Program-made: the position numbers and the translations under genes
The notes under the pieces: model-generated
The model's input: only the letters and a program-made list of their open reading frames with translations
What the model was told of the DNA's origin: nothing
The model's database searches: none
Shown here: one piece after another, positions 45,371 through 57,000 of the stretch
How the letters are laid out: the number at the start of each line of letters is the position of its first letter
How positions within the stretch are numbered: position 1 is the stretch's first letter
Assembly: GCF_900964775.1 (NCBI RefSeq)
Contig: NC_041812.1
Coordinates: forward strand, 29,298,160-29,362,159
Source of the DNA: Scleropages formosus
Taxonomy: Eukaryota; Chordata; Actinopteri; Osteoglossiformes; Osteoglossidae
Direction: 5' to 3'
DNA length: 64,000 bases

Positions 45371-46209
45371 GCAGGTGGGACTCAATCTTGTGGGAAACGG
45401 GTCATTTTAACATCTGATCAATGTTTTCCTCTGTGCCAGGAAGCTTCAGCTGGCCTCTCCAAAACTACCGCGCAGGGCATGCTCCGTTCTTCTCGTCCCA
45501 GTGCCGCTATGCTCTGCACAAAATGCATTTGACCCCACCCACGGAGAATTTCACGGGCCTTAGGGAATACATTTAAAATGGTGGATGGGAGAAAAGGAAA
45601 GTATGTTTATATCAGTGTGACAGACTGTTTCCATGAATGCGTGGGAGGCTATCAAGTGTTCCGAGGTCTGTGCTGGTACATTTTTTCTTTCTTGTAGCGA
45701 GAGGATTAAGTGATTTCACCCTCTTGAACCCGTTAATGGTTCTCACAGATGCTGGCTAAAGCTTACATATTTACCAGCCTTTTTCTCTGCCACTATCTGC
45801 AGTATTGTAATGTTGCACTCTAGACAATACATTTTCCTCTCAGGAACTACAGTTACGTAGCTTATATCATTTTTTAAATATGACGTTGCACATAGAAATG
45901 TAATGTGCTCAAGCTCATTAGAAGAACACTGGTATTCTTTTTGCTTTCCATCATTTCAGATCTAAGTCTTTGGAATCAGTTTTGCAGCACCAAAAATTAT
46001 TTAAATCGGAAAGATATTCATAAAAGCTTTGCTCAAGTCCAGAAACGACTTTTTTTAAATTATGACACATCAACAAATGCTTCCCATTATTAAAATATCG
46101 CTTGTGGGTTTTCTTCTTTTCCTCCGCTTGGGGACACTGTCAACATACCAGGCTTTCCATATTTCCCAGGGTTACCATATGAGCTGTGTCTCCATGTACT
46201 GATAGATGT
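45371..46209. other. Intergenic DNA downstream of the GPCR gene
   Basis: Nothing recognised; it may include the worn 3' side of the neighbouring Ty3/Gypsy fossil and the 3' UTR of the GPCR gene. No clear poly(A) hexamer for the GPCR gene was found. Confidence 0.35.
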
Positions 46210-47493
46210 TCACTGGGATCTGTGCTCTCTGTTCCCTCTTGCATCACTCCCCCCGTTTCCTGTCCCATCGTTTGTCCCTGAAGGGACTGCCGAGCTTCGG
46301 CTGGGCTCTTCATTGTCAGAGTCTCTGGCACCTTTCCTACAGCAGGAGTTTAGCAAGGCCCGACAGCGGCGACGGAAGCCTGCATCACAGCAGGCGTAGA
46401 GCAGGGGGTTGAGGCAACTGTTGACGTAGCCTAGGCAGGTAGTGTAGGGGTGGGCTACCAACAAGGCCCGGTCAAAGGAACATGAATAGGGCAGCAGCTC
46501 CAGTTCTGTCAAAATGGACAGGGTTTTGTTGACATGGAAAGGCAGCCAACAGAGGAAGAAGGCCAGGACCAGAGTGATAATGACGCGCAGCAGGCGCCGT
46601 TGGCGACGGCGGTCAGCCCATGGGCCCCGGCCAAAGTGCTGGGACAGCAGGTGCCCCAGAGAGCAGTAGCACAGCAACAGGATGGTCAGCGGTAGTAGAA
46701 AGCCCAGCAAGGTGGACTTAATCCCCATGGCTGCTGTCCATAAGAGCTCCGCCCACTCCCTGTCCTCTGGTAAGTCAGTAGAGATCAGGATCGAATAGTC
46801 CATCTCACAGGAGACAAGGCGGTAGGAGGCATTCCCCTTCGGTGGCCCTGACTCTCCTGCCTCTTCCAAAGCATCACCAGGCCTCGCTACAACTTCTACC
46901 TCCATCACTGTCCTCAGGAGTAGAGCAGGGAGGGCCAAGATGCTTGCCACCACCCAGACTCCCCCAACAATCCACAGTATCCGACTCCGGCTGCCCCGTG
47001 CCCGGTGAGCTTGGAGGCGCCCTGCAATGACCCAGTAGCGCTCCACGCTCAGGCCAGCCAGAGAAAAGACGCTGGCGTACATGTTGACGGCCACCAGGTA
47101 GCTGCTGGCTTTGCAGAAGAACTTGCCGAAAGGCCAGTGGAAGCCCAGTGCCGTGTAGGCGGCCCACAGAGGCAGGGTTACAACGAAGGCTAGGTCAGCT
47201 GCAGCCAGGCTGGCAATGAGCGAGTCCGTGAGAGAGCGGGAGGGGGCGGAACGTACCGGGTGGGTACAGATTGTCGGCAGCTGTGGCTTAATGCAACTCC
47301 TCCTGGAGTGGGGTCTTTCCAGATACACCCACAGAACCAGGCCATTTCCCAGGGAACCCAGGGTGAAAGCCAGGATATAGATGGCAGGAATGAGCACCCA
47401 TGTGGCGCCCCATTCGCTGTAGTCACACGTTTCCAGGGGAGGGGTAGAAGGGGAAGGAGAAGGAGAAGGGAAGGACATTGGGATGTCTGACAT
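46210..47493 (-). CDS. Apelin-receptor-like G protein-coupled receptor (single exon)
   Basis: Class A peptide GPCR most like the apelin/Elabela receptor family, probably the fish aplnr2-type paralogue. 427 aa in one open frame, against 380 in human APLNR. TM1 about 32-57 (IPAIYILAF, GNGLVLW), TM2 88-113 (SLIASLAAADLAFVVTLPLW, D100), TM3 127-152 (VNMYASVFSLAGLSVERYW, ERY for DRY), TM4 172-194, TM5 253-278, TM6 302-328 (FFLCWLPFH), TM7 347-369 (YVNSCLNPLLY, NPxxY). C127 and C229 form the standard loop disulfide; C23 and C338 match the second apelin-receptor pair. N221 in a long ECL2 is a glycosylation sequon. C384-C385 suit palmitoylation. Odd points: a 21-residue insertion at about 66-86 in intracellular loop 1, and a TATA-like box only 15 bases before the ATG, so M6 could be the true start. 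Confidence 0.88.
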   Translation of the reverse strand: MSDIPMSFPSPSPSPSTPPLETCDYSEWGATWVLIPAIYILAFTLGSLGNGLVLWVYLERPHSRRSCIKPQLPTICTHPVRSAPSRSLTDSLIASLAAADLAFVVTLPLWAAYTALGFHWPFGKFFCKASSYLVAVNMYASVFSLAGLSVERYWVIAGRLQAHRARGSRSRILWIVGGVWVVASILALPALLLRTVMEVEVVARPGDALEEAGESGPPKGNASYRLVSCEMDYSILISTDLPEDREWAELLWTAAMGIKSTLLGFLLPLTILLLCYCSLGHLLSQHFGRGPWADRRRQRRLLRVIITLVLAFFLCWLPFHVNKTLSILTELELLPYSCSFDRALLVAHPYTTCLGYVNSCLNPLLYACCDAGFRRRCRALLNSCCRKGARDSDNEEPSRSSAVPSGTNDGTGNGGSDARGNREHRSQ

Positions 47494-47507
47494 TGGAGAG
47501 TGAAAGC

Positions 47508-47515
47508 TATATATA
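47508..47515 (-). promoter_or_regulatory. TATA-like sequence before the GPCR gene
   Basis: TATATATA on the minus strand, 15 bases upstream of the first ATG. If used as a TATA box, transcription would begin close to or just inside the annotated start, favouring M6. Confidence 0.3.
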
Positions 47516-47648
47516 GATGGCTTGTCTAGTGAGTTTTATCAGAGCTTGGATGTTAGATCTGTCACTGTGTGCCCTTCAGATATTAGCTCAGCAAAGTTGG
47601 TTGATCTTAAATATAAACATGTTTCATAGGTAATTTGTTTCCTCTCAG

Positions 47649-49230
47649 CTACTTCTTCTGCACTTTGTCATTTTCAGTCATTATTTCTTCCTCTCCTCCA
47701 TCGTCTCCTTGGAGTTCACATTTCGTCCTTCCTTGAAAGGCAAACAAAAAGCTGAGGACTTTGCATTATGGATTTGCTTATACACACACAAAATTCAGAT
47801 TATGCACTAAGGAAGGCTGTCTCATGGTCAAAGCATAGCAGACGCTTCATGTAGGGCAAATATCAATGTTGTTCAGTTGCACGAGTGAATATTTTAGAAT
47901 TCAAATTCATTTGCTTGCTCAAGTCTGCAAAAACAGAGCTGCATTTGGGAATCAAACCAGCAAACACTGGAATGTAAGAGTGTGTCCTAAGTACAGTCCT
48001 ACCTGTTTTTTCTTTATTTGACCCCGTATAACGTATCCACAGAGGGAAACGTATGTAACTCAACAGCACTGTCATACACACTTTTAAGTATGCAGGTTAT
48101 TCCCTAAGGAGCCCAGTTAACCATTTAAGTGAAAATACTCTTACTAAAATGCAAACATACTGTGCATTTAGGATAATTGCAATATTTTAGGTATCCACAA
48201 TCTGTTGTGAGTCTGGTGTAATATGATAGTGTATATAGTAAAATCTCCCATTTTTAATGCTATTAATGACTGTATCTGGATATTCCAGTGAAATATTAAA
48301 AATTCTGCAACTTAGAAATTTCACTAATGTGTATACGATTACCAGCACACACAATATAAAAAATAGACAATGAAATAAGTACTATTTGTATACAGGTGGT
48401 CCCCAAGTTATGATGGTCCGATTTACAATTTTTTGACTTTACGATGGTGCGACAGCGCTGCGCATTCAGTAGAAACCGTACTTTGAATTTTGAATTTTGA
48501 TTTTTTTCCGGGCAAGTGATATGCGTTGCGATGCTCTCTCGTGATGCTGGGCAGCGGCGGTGATCCGCATCTCCCAGTCTCAGTCTGTCGTGAAGAGGTG
48601 TGTAGTAGGTCTATTGAATGCATTTTCGACTTACAATATTTTCGACTCATGATGGGTTTCACAGAACGTAGCCTCATCGTAAATCGGGGACCACCTGTAT
48701 AGCTATAGCTGTAGTTATTTTATTTGTGGGACAGAGCATTAAAGACAGAAACACACCGACATCTACAAATGGATTATGTATATTTGATGACACTTTTGTC
48801 CGAAGCAGTTTATAACATCAAGCTACTTACAATTATTTATACATGTCAACATCTGGGTCATTTTACTGAAGCACTTTAGGATATTGACAGTGACCCTAGT
48901 AAGAGAGTTTTTGCTGAAATTGCTGCATGACTAATCTACATAAGACACGTGTATGTTTAAAGGCATACCTTTCATGCCAGAGTCTGTTTCTTCATGCTCT
49001 GATATGTTCTCTGCCGAGTATCTGGTGGAGAAGCAGTTCTTCTCTCCCTGACTTCTTGCGTCTTCCACAGGGCTGGAACCAAATGAATACTTGAGATCTT
49101 GCTCTGTCGCCCAGACAATGTTCTTCACCTCCCGGTTCCACCCCTTTTCCTTCCCCCGTTCCCCTTTGGCCTGGACCACCCTGAGTGTGGCACCTACAAA
49201 TGACCGTTTTCCCCCCAAGAATCTAATGGG
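47649..49230 (-). CDS. Possible last two exons of an unrecognised gene
   Basis: Minus strand: exon 48969-49230 lies between a good acceptor (GCTGTGTGTTTCAG) and a donor (GAAAG/GTATGC) and is open for 87 codons. Exon 47649-47731 follows a pyrimidine-rich acceptor (TTTGTTTGCCTTTCAAG) and continues in phase 1 for 26 codons to TAG. The product would be hydrophilic and charged (RFLGGKRSFVGATLRVVQAK, KYSFGSSPVEDARSQGEK, ELQGDDGGEEE). I do not recognise the family. Upstream exons were not found between 49.3 and 53 kb. It lies immediately upstream of the GPCR gene in the same direction, so it might instead be a transcript running through that region. Chance alignment of splice sites cannot be excluded. 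Confidence 0.33.
48393..48697. mobile_element. MITE with pogo/Tigger-like ends and TA target duplication
   Basis: 305-bp non-coding element bounded by TA on both sides. Terminal inverted repeats of about 24 bp start CAGGTGGTCCCC on both strands (left CCAAGTTATGATGG, right complement CCGATTTACGATGA). The interior has no open frame of note. A partial relative lies at 62412-62510. Confidence 0.75.
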
Positions 49231-49451
49231 CTGAAACACACAGCAGAAATACCAAGTGCATAATGATCCATTTCCATGCTAATGGGGGGAAGAAAACGGT
49301 GTTAGAATGAAATGCAAACATCGTTAAAAAAAGGAAAAAAAGCTGTTGATTAGAGTCATGAACTTCTCACGTAAACTCTGCAAGGATTCACAGTTCTTAG
49401 AAGCAGAATATCAGTCCACTTAAATGTAGAACTGCAACCACTGTCTGAATT

Positions 49452-49826
49452 AACATGCATTTACATTTATTCACTTAGCAGATGCTTTTCTCCAAAGCAA
49501 CTTCCAATGAACTCTATGTAGTGTTATCAGCCCACACACTTTATTCAGCAAGGTGACTTACACTGCTAGATACACTACTTACAATGGGTCAGTCATCCAT
49601 ACACCAGTGAAACACACTCTCTCTGTGTCAATCACACACTATGGGGAAACCTGAACAGCATGTCTTTGGAGAGTGGGAGGAAACCAGAGCACCTGGAGAA
49701 AACACACACAGACACAGGGGGAACATGCAAACTCCACACAGACTGAGCAGGGATCAAACCCATGTTGTCTCACCCTCCAGACACTGTGAGACAGCAGTAC
49801 TACTCGCTGTGCCACCATACCGCCAC
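49452..49826 (-). mobile_element. Type 3 SINE, near full length
   Basis: Minus strand: head GGCGGTATGGTGGCACAGCG, B-box-like GGGTTTGATCCCTGCTCAG, core GTTTGCATGTTCCCCCTGTG and TTTCCTCCCACTCTCCAAAG, then AAGTCACCTTGCTGAATAAA and the shared tail TGCTTTGGAGAAAAGCATCT plus GCTAAGTGAATAAATG. This copy shows the full head-core-tail structure. Confidence 0.88.
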
Positions 49827-51500
49827 ACACATATGAGTTGTTGAAGGAGTACATTTCTGCCATTCAAAAAGTCACTATTAAATTACTACATGTGCAATGC
49901 AGTACTCGTTTTCCCTTAATGAACCTTAAGTGTTAAATGACACTGTACGGTTGTGGAATTGCAGGAAATGGTGCCATTGTTTTAATTGTTCTCTTGCAGA
50001 TTTCCCTTTGAAAGAAATTAAGTGAATTAGAAGAGCAAGAAGGTTTCCGCACGTTGACTGCTGTTTTGGCCCTGATCAAGGTGTTCAATTTGAATCAATT
50101 CATTAAATAACTTGCTGTAGAAATTGAGAAAACTGTAAGATGTGCATTAACCTTAAAAATGAAGAAGTGCTAGACGATGAAATTATGTTCAACACTGTTT
50201 GTTAAATAAAGGCTTTTATTTTATTGATGCGCCAGCACTGGTTTGCTCCAGTCTCAATGCCAGTGCTACATATATGCGCTTGGCTTCTCCTGAGCGCTTA
50301 GCATTATAACTGGAATGACGTTTCTCAACGACGCGTAGCACTAGTACTGTACCGGATTCATATGAAACAATGCCAGCTCATAAATACCATTCTTGAACAT
50401 TCACATGTGTTGCTTTCTTTTTCCCATTTCACCTCTTCTTTTACTGCATAAAACACAGGCAGCAGTAAAAAAGAGAAAGGAGGACAAAAGAGTCTTCTAA
50501 GGTGGACGCTTGGGAAGCTCCAATGTGTCACATCGTTAACACAACCAATTCATGGGAGCTGAAAACACGGCTGAGCAAATATTTAATGAGCAATTTCTTC
50601 TTCTGCAGGTGTCAGAAAACAGCTGGAGACCATAGCTGTACCTGACGAGATTCCTGTCTCTCACTTCCACTGCCTCACAATAAATTCATTACAATATACT
50701 GTATATGGCATGACAATCAGCGGCCTTACAGTCTTTAGCATCAAAGCCCATGCGCATCATTAATGCAACACTTTACCTGATATATGATACAAATAATGGA
50801 AAGAAAAAACAGATTGTCAGAACTTTTCACCCAGGCAATCAGTTCCATTTTTAATAATAATTTTATTTATTTTATTTTTCTGTAATCTACCACAAGGAAA
50901 AACACAAACTCAGATTACAGTGTATAACCATGTTCATACTAAGAAGGAAGAACAGAAATTTTTGTGTCCCTTAAAGGCATGAATCCATAATACAGTGACA
51001 ATAATACTTGGATTCAGTAGTGTTTTTGAACAAGTATGGAACAAAGAGCATTCTGATATTGCAAACTCTATTGCAAGGAGAATAAACATGAATGAAAGTG
51101 AATAAAAGAGCAGAATCTCAGCTGGAGGCATTAGTGATGAAACAAAAGGTCAAAATCCTAGAATTGGAGAGAGGAAGGAAACTTCGAAAAGGTTCAAGAG
51201 GTGCGACAAGGGGAGCAAGAGACACAGTGAGGGTCTGGCTGTTGAAGGTCTTCCTGGAGAAGTAAGTCCCTTAGAAATTCTGGATGGGAACCTTCTACCG
51301 AATACTTCTGGCTACCTTTCCTCGATGGAGGTACGGTATACAGTACAGCGGGAGCAGTACCTACAATATTAAAATTGTATATTTTAATTTATTTAATATA
51401 CTTTTTATTCTTTATTTTTCCAACAGTATCCATAATTGTACATATATTTTTATCTTGTATTTTTAACTTGTATTTTTCCACTTGTTTTATATGTTTTTTA
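49827..51500. other. Intergenic DNA, no supported gene
   Basis: AT-rich. Isolated splice-like signals and short coding-like stretches occur (for example 51121-51258 on +, LEALVMKQKVKILELERG) but do not chain into a gene. Confidence 0.4.
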
Positions 51501-51577
51501 AATATATATTGCAAGCATTTATCTGACTTGTGTTCTGCTGCTGTAACATAATAATTTCCCTTGTGGGATCAATAAAG

Positions 51578-51627
<50 letters not shown>
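51500..51627 (+). repeat. LINE/SINE 3' tail running into a (TATC)n microsatellite
   Basis: AATTTCCCTTGTGGGATCAA then TAAAGT followed by about 13 TATC units (51576-51627). The tail is the common 3' end of a fish retroelement family; only the end is left, so the family is not determined. Confidence 0.65.
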
Positions 51628-52465
51628 CTCCGTAGCAGACAAAAAGAAGTCACTTGAGGATACAGGAATATAATATAGACATATTTAATGTTTCAGTGTC
51701 AATGGCCATACAAACAGGACAATTAGCGATGCTTTCTGATTTAAGTCACATAGGTGTGATCTTCTGTGTCCAGAAAGATTTATTGACGGGAAACTTAGTT
51801 TGTACGGCATGCTTTAGTTTTACTGAGCCGTTTCCTCTCTGCGATGCTCAGTCGCTGCAGTATGTTGGTTCTGTCTCTTTCTCTTCTCTTTTTGTCTCTC
51901 TCAGTCTCTTCCGGTTTGGTCGCTTTGTCTTTCACATTCTGGTTTTATACACATTGTGTTCTCTTTCTCTCACTCTTTTCTTCTCCCTCTTTTCTCAAGT
52001 CTTCTTCTCTTTCCCTCTGGAGCTGGTGCTCCCAGCTGTCCAAACACGGTGTATGTGTTTAGGGTTAGGGTGGTTCTCAGTGCGTCTCCCACACACTATG
52101 GGGGCCAAAGGGGTCGTGGACCGTTCGCTCACTTTCCACGGTGAGAATGCCAGCGAAGGAACTAGGAGCGTTTGCTCACCTCGGATGAACCCCCGTGGCT
52201 GTTTGTGTCTCGCTGACTTCCCCATTCATGCATTTTTCTGTTCATCCCACATCCCCGGCGACTGTCCTAACTACGGTTCAGCGGACAGGATGTTCACCAA
52301 ATGATGAACGACACGCATCGGCCCCCAGAATCAATGTATGCACTTCAGTGATCTTTATAATCAATCTACCTCTCCACTTCATAAAGCACCACATATTCCA
52401 GAAGTCACGGAGAGCCCATAAAGAACTAAGGAGACTACAGGAGAGTATTGAGTTGAGGTACTTGT

Positions 52466-52820
52466 GTGGCACAGTGAGTAGTGCTGCTGTCTCACAGCAT
52501 CTGGGTGGTGTGAGAGAATGTGGGATTGATCCCTGCTCAGTCTCTGTGGCGTTTGCATGTTCTCCCTGTGTCTGCATGGGTTTCCTCCGGGTGCTCTGGT
52601 TTCCTCCCACAGTCCAAAGACATGCTGTTCAGGTTCACCCACAGTGTATGAATGATAGAGAGAGTGTGTTCTGCTGATGTCTAGAAGAGTGACCCCTTGT
52701 AAATAGTGTATCTAGCAGTGTAAGTCACCATGGTGAATAAGATGTGTGGGCTGATAACACTACATAGTATCCGTTGTAAGTTTGGAGAAAAGCGTCTGCT
52801 GAGTGAATAAACGTAAAATG
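52466..52820 (+). mobile_element. Type 3 SINE, near full length
   Basis: Head CTTGTGTGGCACAGTGAGTA, B-box-like GGGATTGATCCCTGCTCAG, core GTTTGCATGTTCTCCCTGTG and GTTTCCTCCCACAGTCCAAA, then AGTCACCATGGTGAATAAGA and the shared tail GTTTGGAGAAAAGCGTCTGC with TGAGTGAATAAACG. Plus-strand counterpart of the 49.5-kb copy. Confidence 0.88.
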
Positions 52821-53314
52821 TAGGTATCGCAAGCAGATTCAGTAGGAGAGACAATCTTGCACGGAGCGCCACCTCGTGGCAGTACTGAGGAAGTACAACT
52901 GACCGCCGGGCGAACGTTTCTTCATCATAGTCCTATTTTCGACCATTTCCCTACCATATTCTACAAGTAAAATACAGTATAGTATAGTAGTATATACCGC
53001 CTAGAATATTCCCAAATGTACGTGTTTTTATTAGTCCATGGGAAGTTGCAATGTTCGTATGACGTTTTAGCCATTGTAAAATGCGTCTTTATTATTTTTT
53101 ACATAGTCATGGTACATAATACTGCTGGGGTGCGATTTTATTTATTCCGAGGGACAGAAGTTGTGGAACAATGACGTGTTTTCACTTTGCAGAGACTGGT
53201 GAAAACCGCCAATCCTCAAATTATAGCCTTAAAGTTAATATACCTTTTTTTTTTTCCCCTCTTTAACGTTCTTGTAGAAATGTGCGGCAGGTTGAGGAGG
53301 CGGGAAGGAGTGAA

Positions 53315-53344
53315 ACACACACACACACACACACACACACAGAG
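53315..53344. repeat. (CA)n microsatellite
   Basis: About 14 CA units upstream of the Kir6-type gene, with no SINE body attached. Confidence 0.8.
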
Positions 53345-53790
53345 ACACCTGCCGTGGAGGAGCGGGGACGCGTCCCGTCGCGCTGACGTCTCACCTCCAT
53401 CACACACAGAAGGAGGACAAGATGGCCTCGTCGTGCAGCGCGAGCGACAACACCTCACTGCAGTAACATACATGTATGTATATAGATACATATAATATAT
53501 AATTTGTGTGTGCGCGCTTTTTCTTCTTTTTCTTCTTTCTTTCTTTCTCTATGTGAACTCGTGTAAGTGTCGCCGGATGCGCCGTTTGCTTTGTGATGCT
53601 CTCAGAAGCGGGTCCCTCGTCATCATCCGCATCATCAGCAGCATCTCTAAGTCTAGGCTATGTGTGTGCCCTGAAACGCGGTGAAAACGCGGTGAAAATG
53701 CGGTAAAAACACTGCCGGACGCGTGTGCCTCTGAGGAGCAGAGAGCGGAGGAGAGTAGTAAGCCAGGGGGGCCATGCGATCGCAACAGCT

Positions 53791-53791
<1 letters not shown>

Positions 53792-53826
<35 letters not shown>

Positions 53827-53850
53827 CCTCCTCTCTCTCTCTTTTCTCCT
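53792..53850 (+). repeat. CT-rich tract in the Kir6-type gene leader
   Basis: Continuous CT repeat at 53792-53821 followed by a looser TCTC/CCTG array to about 53990, ending 40 bases before the ATG. It would lie in the 5' UTR or core promoter. Long open frames on both strands here come from the low complexity. Confidence 0.75.
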
Positions 53851-54030
53851 CCTGTCTCCATCTCCTGTCTCTGTCTCTCCCTCCTGCCTCTCTCTCTGTT
53901 GTCTTCTGTCTCTCTCTTCTCCTTCTGTCTCCTGTCTCTGTCTCTCCCTCCTGTCTCTCTCCTCCCGTCTCCTGTCTCTGTCCCCCAGCAGCAGAGGAGC
54001 GTGATCGCGCTCGAGCGGCCGCGCCGCACC

Positions 54031-57000
54031 ATGTTGGCCCGGAAAGGTTTGCTGCCCGACGGCTTCCTCCTGACCCGCGTGGCCGAGGACACTCGGCAGC
54101 CAAGCTGCTTCCGCAGCAAGGCCCAGAGAGCGCGCTTCATCACCAAGAGCGGCTCGTGCAACGTGGCGCACAAGAACATCAGGGAGCAGGTGGGTACGAG
54201 CGAGCGAGCGAGCGAGCGAGGAGAGGGCTTTGCTGTGCATTGCGCCTCCTTCTCGTTGGACCTTTGAGGGAGCAGAGAGTCCAAACTGGGAAGCTGTCGG
54301 CTGCTCCTCTTCTACACCTTCTTACACCTTAGACACCAATAGCCCACTTTGGGTGATTCCAAGGTGCACAGTTACACTCTGTCATCCAGAGCCGCTCACA
54401 GTGGTGAGGTACTTGCAGTTATTTACCCATTTTTACTGCTGAGTAATTTAGGGTCAGTACCTTGCTCAAGTAAGGTACTTACTAGGGTACTTACCTCAAC
54501 CCAATAACGACCCAAACTACACAACGTTAAACTCATCATTAAACCCAAGTGCAGCGTTGTTCGTCTGAAGTTGAGGGAAGAGGCAAGTTCTCAAAACCAG
54601 GGATGGGCGAAGGGTCGGTCGATCGGCGAACGGGACAGGAACGAGGATCCACGGACGTGGTCGGAAAATGAAGCAAGGAGTCAAAAACCGGAGATCGTGA
54701 ACAGAGAATAGAGTAAGTGTGTGTGTGCGAAGTAACGCGAGGAAGGGCGGTTGTCCCAAACGAGATTCCGCAACGGTACGGGAGCTGAAGAGCGTCTTTA
54801 TAGGGTGAGCGATTACTCAGGAGCAGAGTCAGGTGTTGACGCTTGTGTTGTGGGCGTGGACGTGACAGTAACAAGTCTGTAGTACAAAATCTGTCAGACT
54901 CTAATCATCTTTACATTTCCTAAACCTGTCTACTCCATTATCAGTTAACTTTACATTTATATTTAAAGTTATGTAATAAACGTACATGTAAATTTACATG
55001 TATTCATTTATCTGACACTTTTCTCCAAAGTGACGTACATCTCATGGAAAATACACTGTGTGCATTACATTAGCAGAGACACTTAGATACAGACGCGTGA
55101 TTCTTAAGTACAGTTAGTTTGTTACTTTTCGTTTATTTGGTGGAGTTGCTCGTGTGAGATGTACGTAAAGGATAGACCTTTATACAGATACTTGTGGTTT
55201 TACCATTAATTGACAATTTCCAATCACAAAATTCTAACAAACATTTACACCACACGAGTAGCTGCATAAAGGTCTATCCGTTATCCAACAGTTATAATCA
55301 CAAAATAATTCAACGTAAACATTTACACGTTTACGAAGCAGTTAAGAGATCATAGGAGAAGTGAGTCGGGAAGAGTACAGTTTTAAGACCTTTCTTAAAT
55401 GTAGAGAGAGATTCAGCAGTTTCGAGTGAGAGGGGGAGGTCATTCCACCACACTGGAGCCAGAACCAAATTTGGTACTTTTTTGATTTCGGACCTTTCGT
55501 GCATGGGACCACCAAGAGGGCAAGAACTTTTAAATTACTAAACTATTCATACATAGAAAAACTATGAAAACACAACAGAGAAGTTTAAAATTACTATTAA
55601 AAAGCAAAGTATTAAAATCCATTAAAGGCAATTGAAATGAACCCTTAAACAGCTTTTCCAAACAAAATTCCACATGGTCGCTAAACTCTCAGGTGGGACT
55701 CTGTCACTAGATTGTGGTGAACGGAACCTAGGAGGGGACCTCACCCAGGACAAATGTATGATCAAACCACCTGAATGATCAGGATCTGATCCAACTGGGG
55801 AGAGGGGTGATCTTGTTGGCCTTTCTGAGGGGAGCCCATCAGAACAGGCACCCTCAGTGTAGTACCGGAGAGCGGGGCGTCCTGCCTCCTGCACCTCTTC
55901 TTTCTCCGGGTCACCTTTGAAAAGTCCAAGTCTTCTTGACCAGGAGAGTGAAAGTCCTCGCTGGCCGGAGGCACAACAGTTACACTGATTGAGTGGCACC
56001 TGCCAATACTGTCCCCTGCTAACCTGTCCATTACCTCAGCCCCTTCCACTGCTCCCATATGACCCCCGGTGACCGTCAACAGTGGTACCGTCTTCAGGCT
56101 GTTCTGTACTAACACTGCGCTACCTGGCTCTTTGCCAGCACAGGATTGCCTACGCTGGGGGTAGCTGTGGAAGAGGTCACCTCTCCTCCACAACGGGTAC
56201 AGCAGCAAGGGCCTGCACAGTCCTTGGCCCGCTGGCTAGTCTCCAGATATTGCCAACACATGATGTCCTTATATTTCTTCTCAGTGTGACCCTGGCATTG
56301 ACACAGGTGACAGGGGGAGGCTGACCCCGTAAAAACAGGTAGCCAGCGTTGCTAGAAACAGGGCTGTGGAGTTGGTTCACAAAACCTTCAACTCCGACTC
56401 CGGTAACCCAATAATTGCTTCCGACTCCACGGCACTGCCCAAAAGTTGCACATTATTTTGGGGGCCGACTTATCCGGCGAATATAGGCCTAAACCTATAT
56501 TACACCTCAAATTTTTGAGGGTCGACTTATACGCCAGATTGACTTATACGCCGGCATATACGGTACATTTAGTTGGAGTCGGTACATTTTTACTGACTCC
56601 AACTCCAGCTCCAGTAACCCAATAATTGCTTCCGACTCCAAAGCACTGGCTAGAAATGTTGAACTATGCAGGGGAGGTGGCAGAAATTCTCAATTCCCGC
56701 AGGGCCAGGTACAGCTCTGCCCATACCAGAAACCCAGCTCATCCTGCACTATGTTCGTGTCCCGTGATGACATCAGTGAACTCCATCTGAAAGGCTCCCA
56801 TGGCTGCTGCCGACACAAAGAGGTCAAAGACGCGGACCTTCAAAATCCTTCAGTTGTTCCTCCACAGTGGCTCCAAAGAGTAGGGCTGATGTTGTTGGCA
56901 TTCTCCTCCCTACGTGTCTTCAGGATCTTCCAGTAGTCCTCCTGAGCTCTGCCAGTCACGTAAGGTTGAAGAATGATGATGGTCCACTGCATTGGATGCA

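Noticed and set aside
51121-51258. Exon-like segment (LEALVMKQKVKILELERG) with a GTAAGT donor, faintly like the HIP1/HIP1R C-terminus
   Set aside because: Poor acceptor, no partner exons in a compatible phase, and the resemblance is limited to one short coiled-coil phrase.
53549-54284. Overlapping minus-strand frames of 184-208 codons rich in Arg and Glu
   Set aside because: They arise from the CT-rich tract read in reverse and from the antisense of the Kir6-type first exon.
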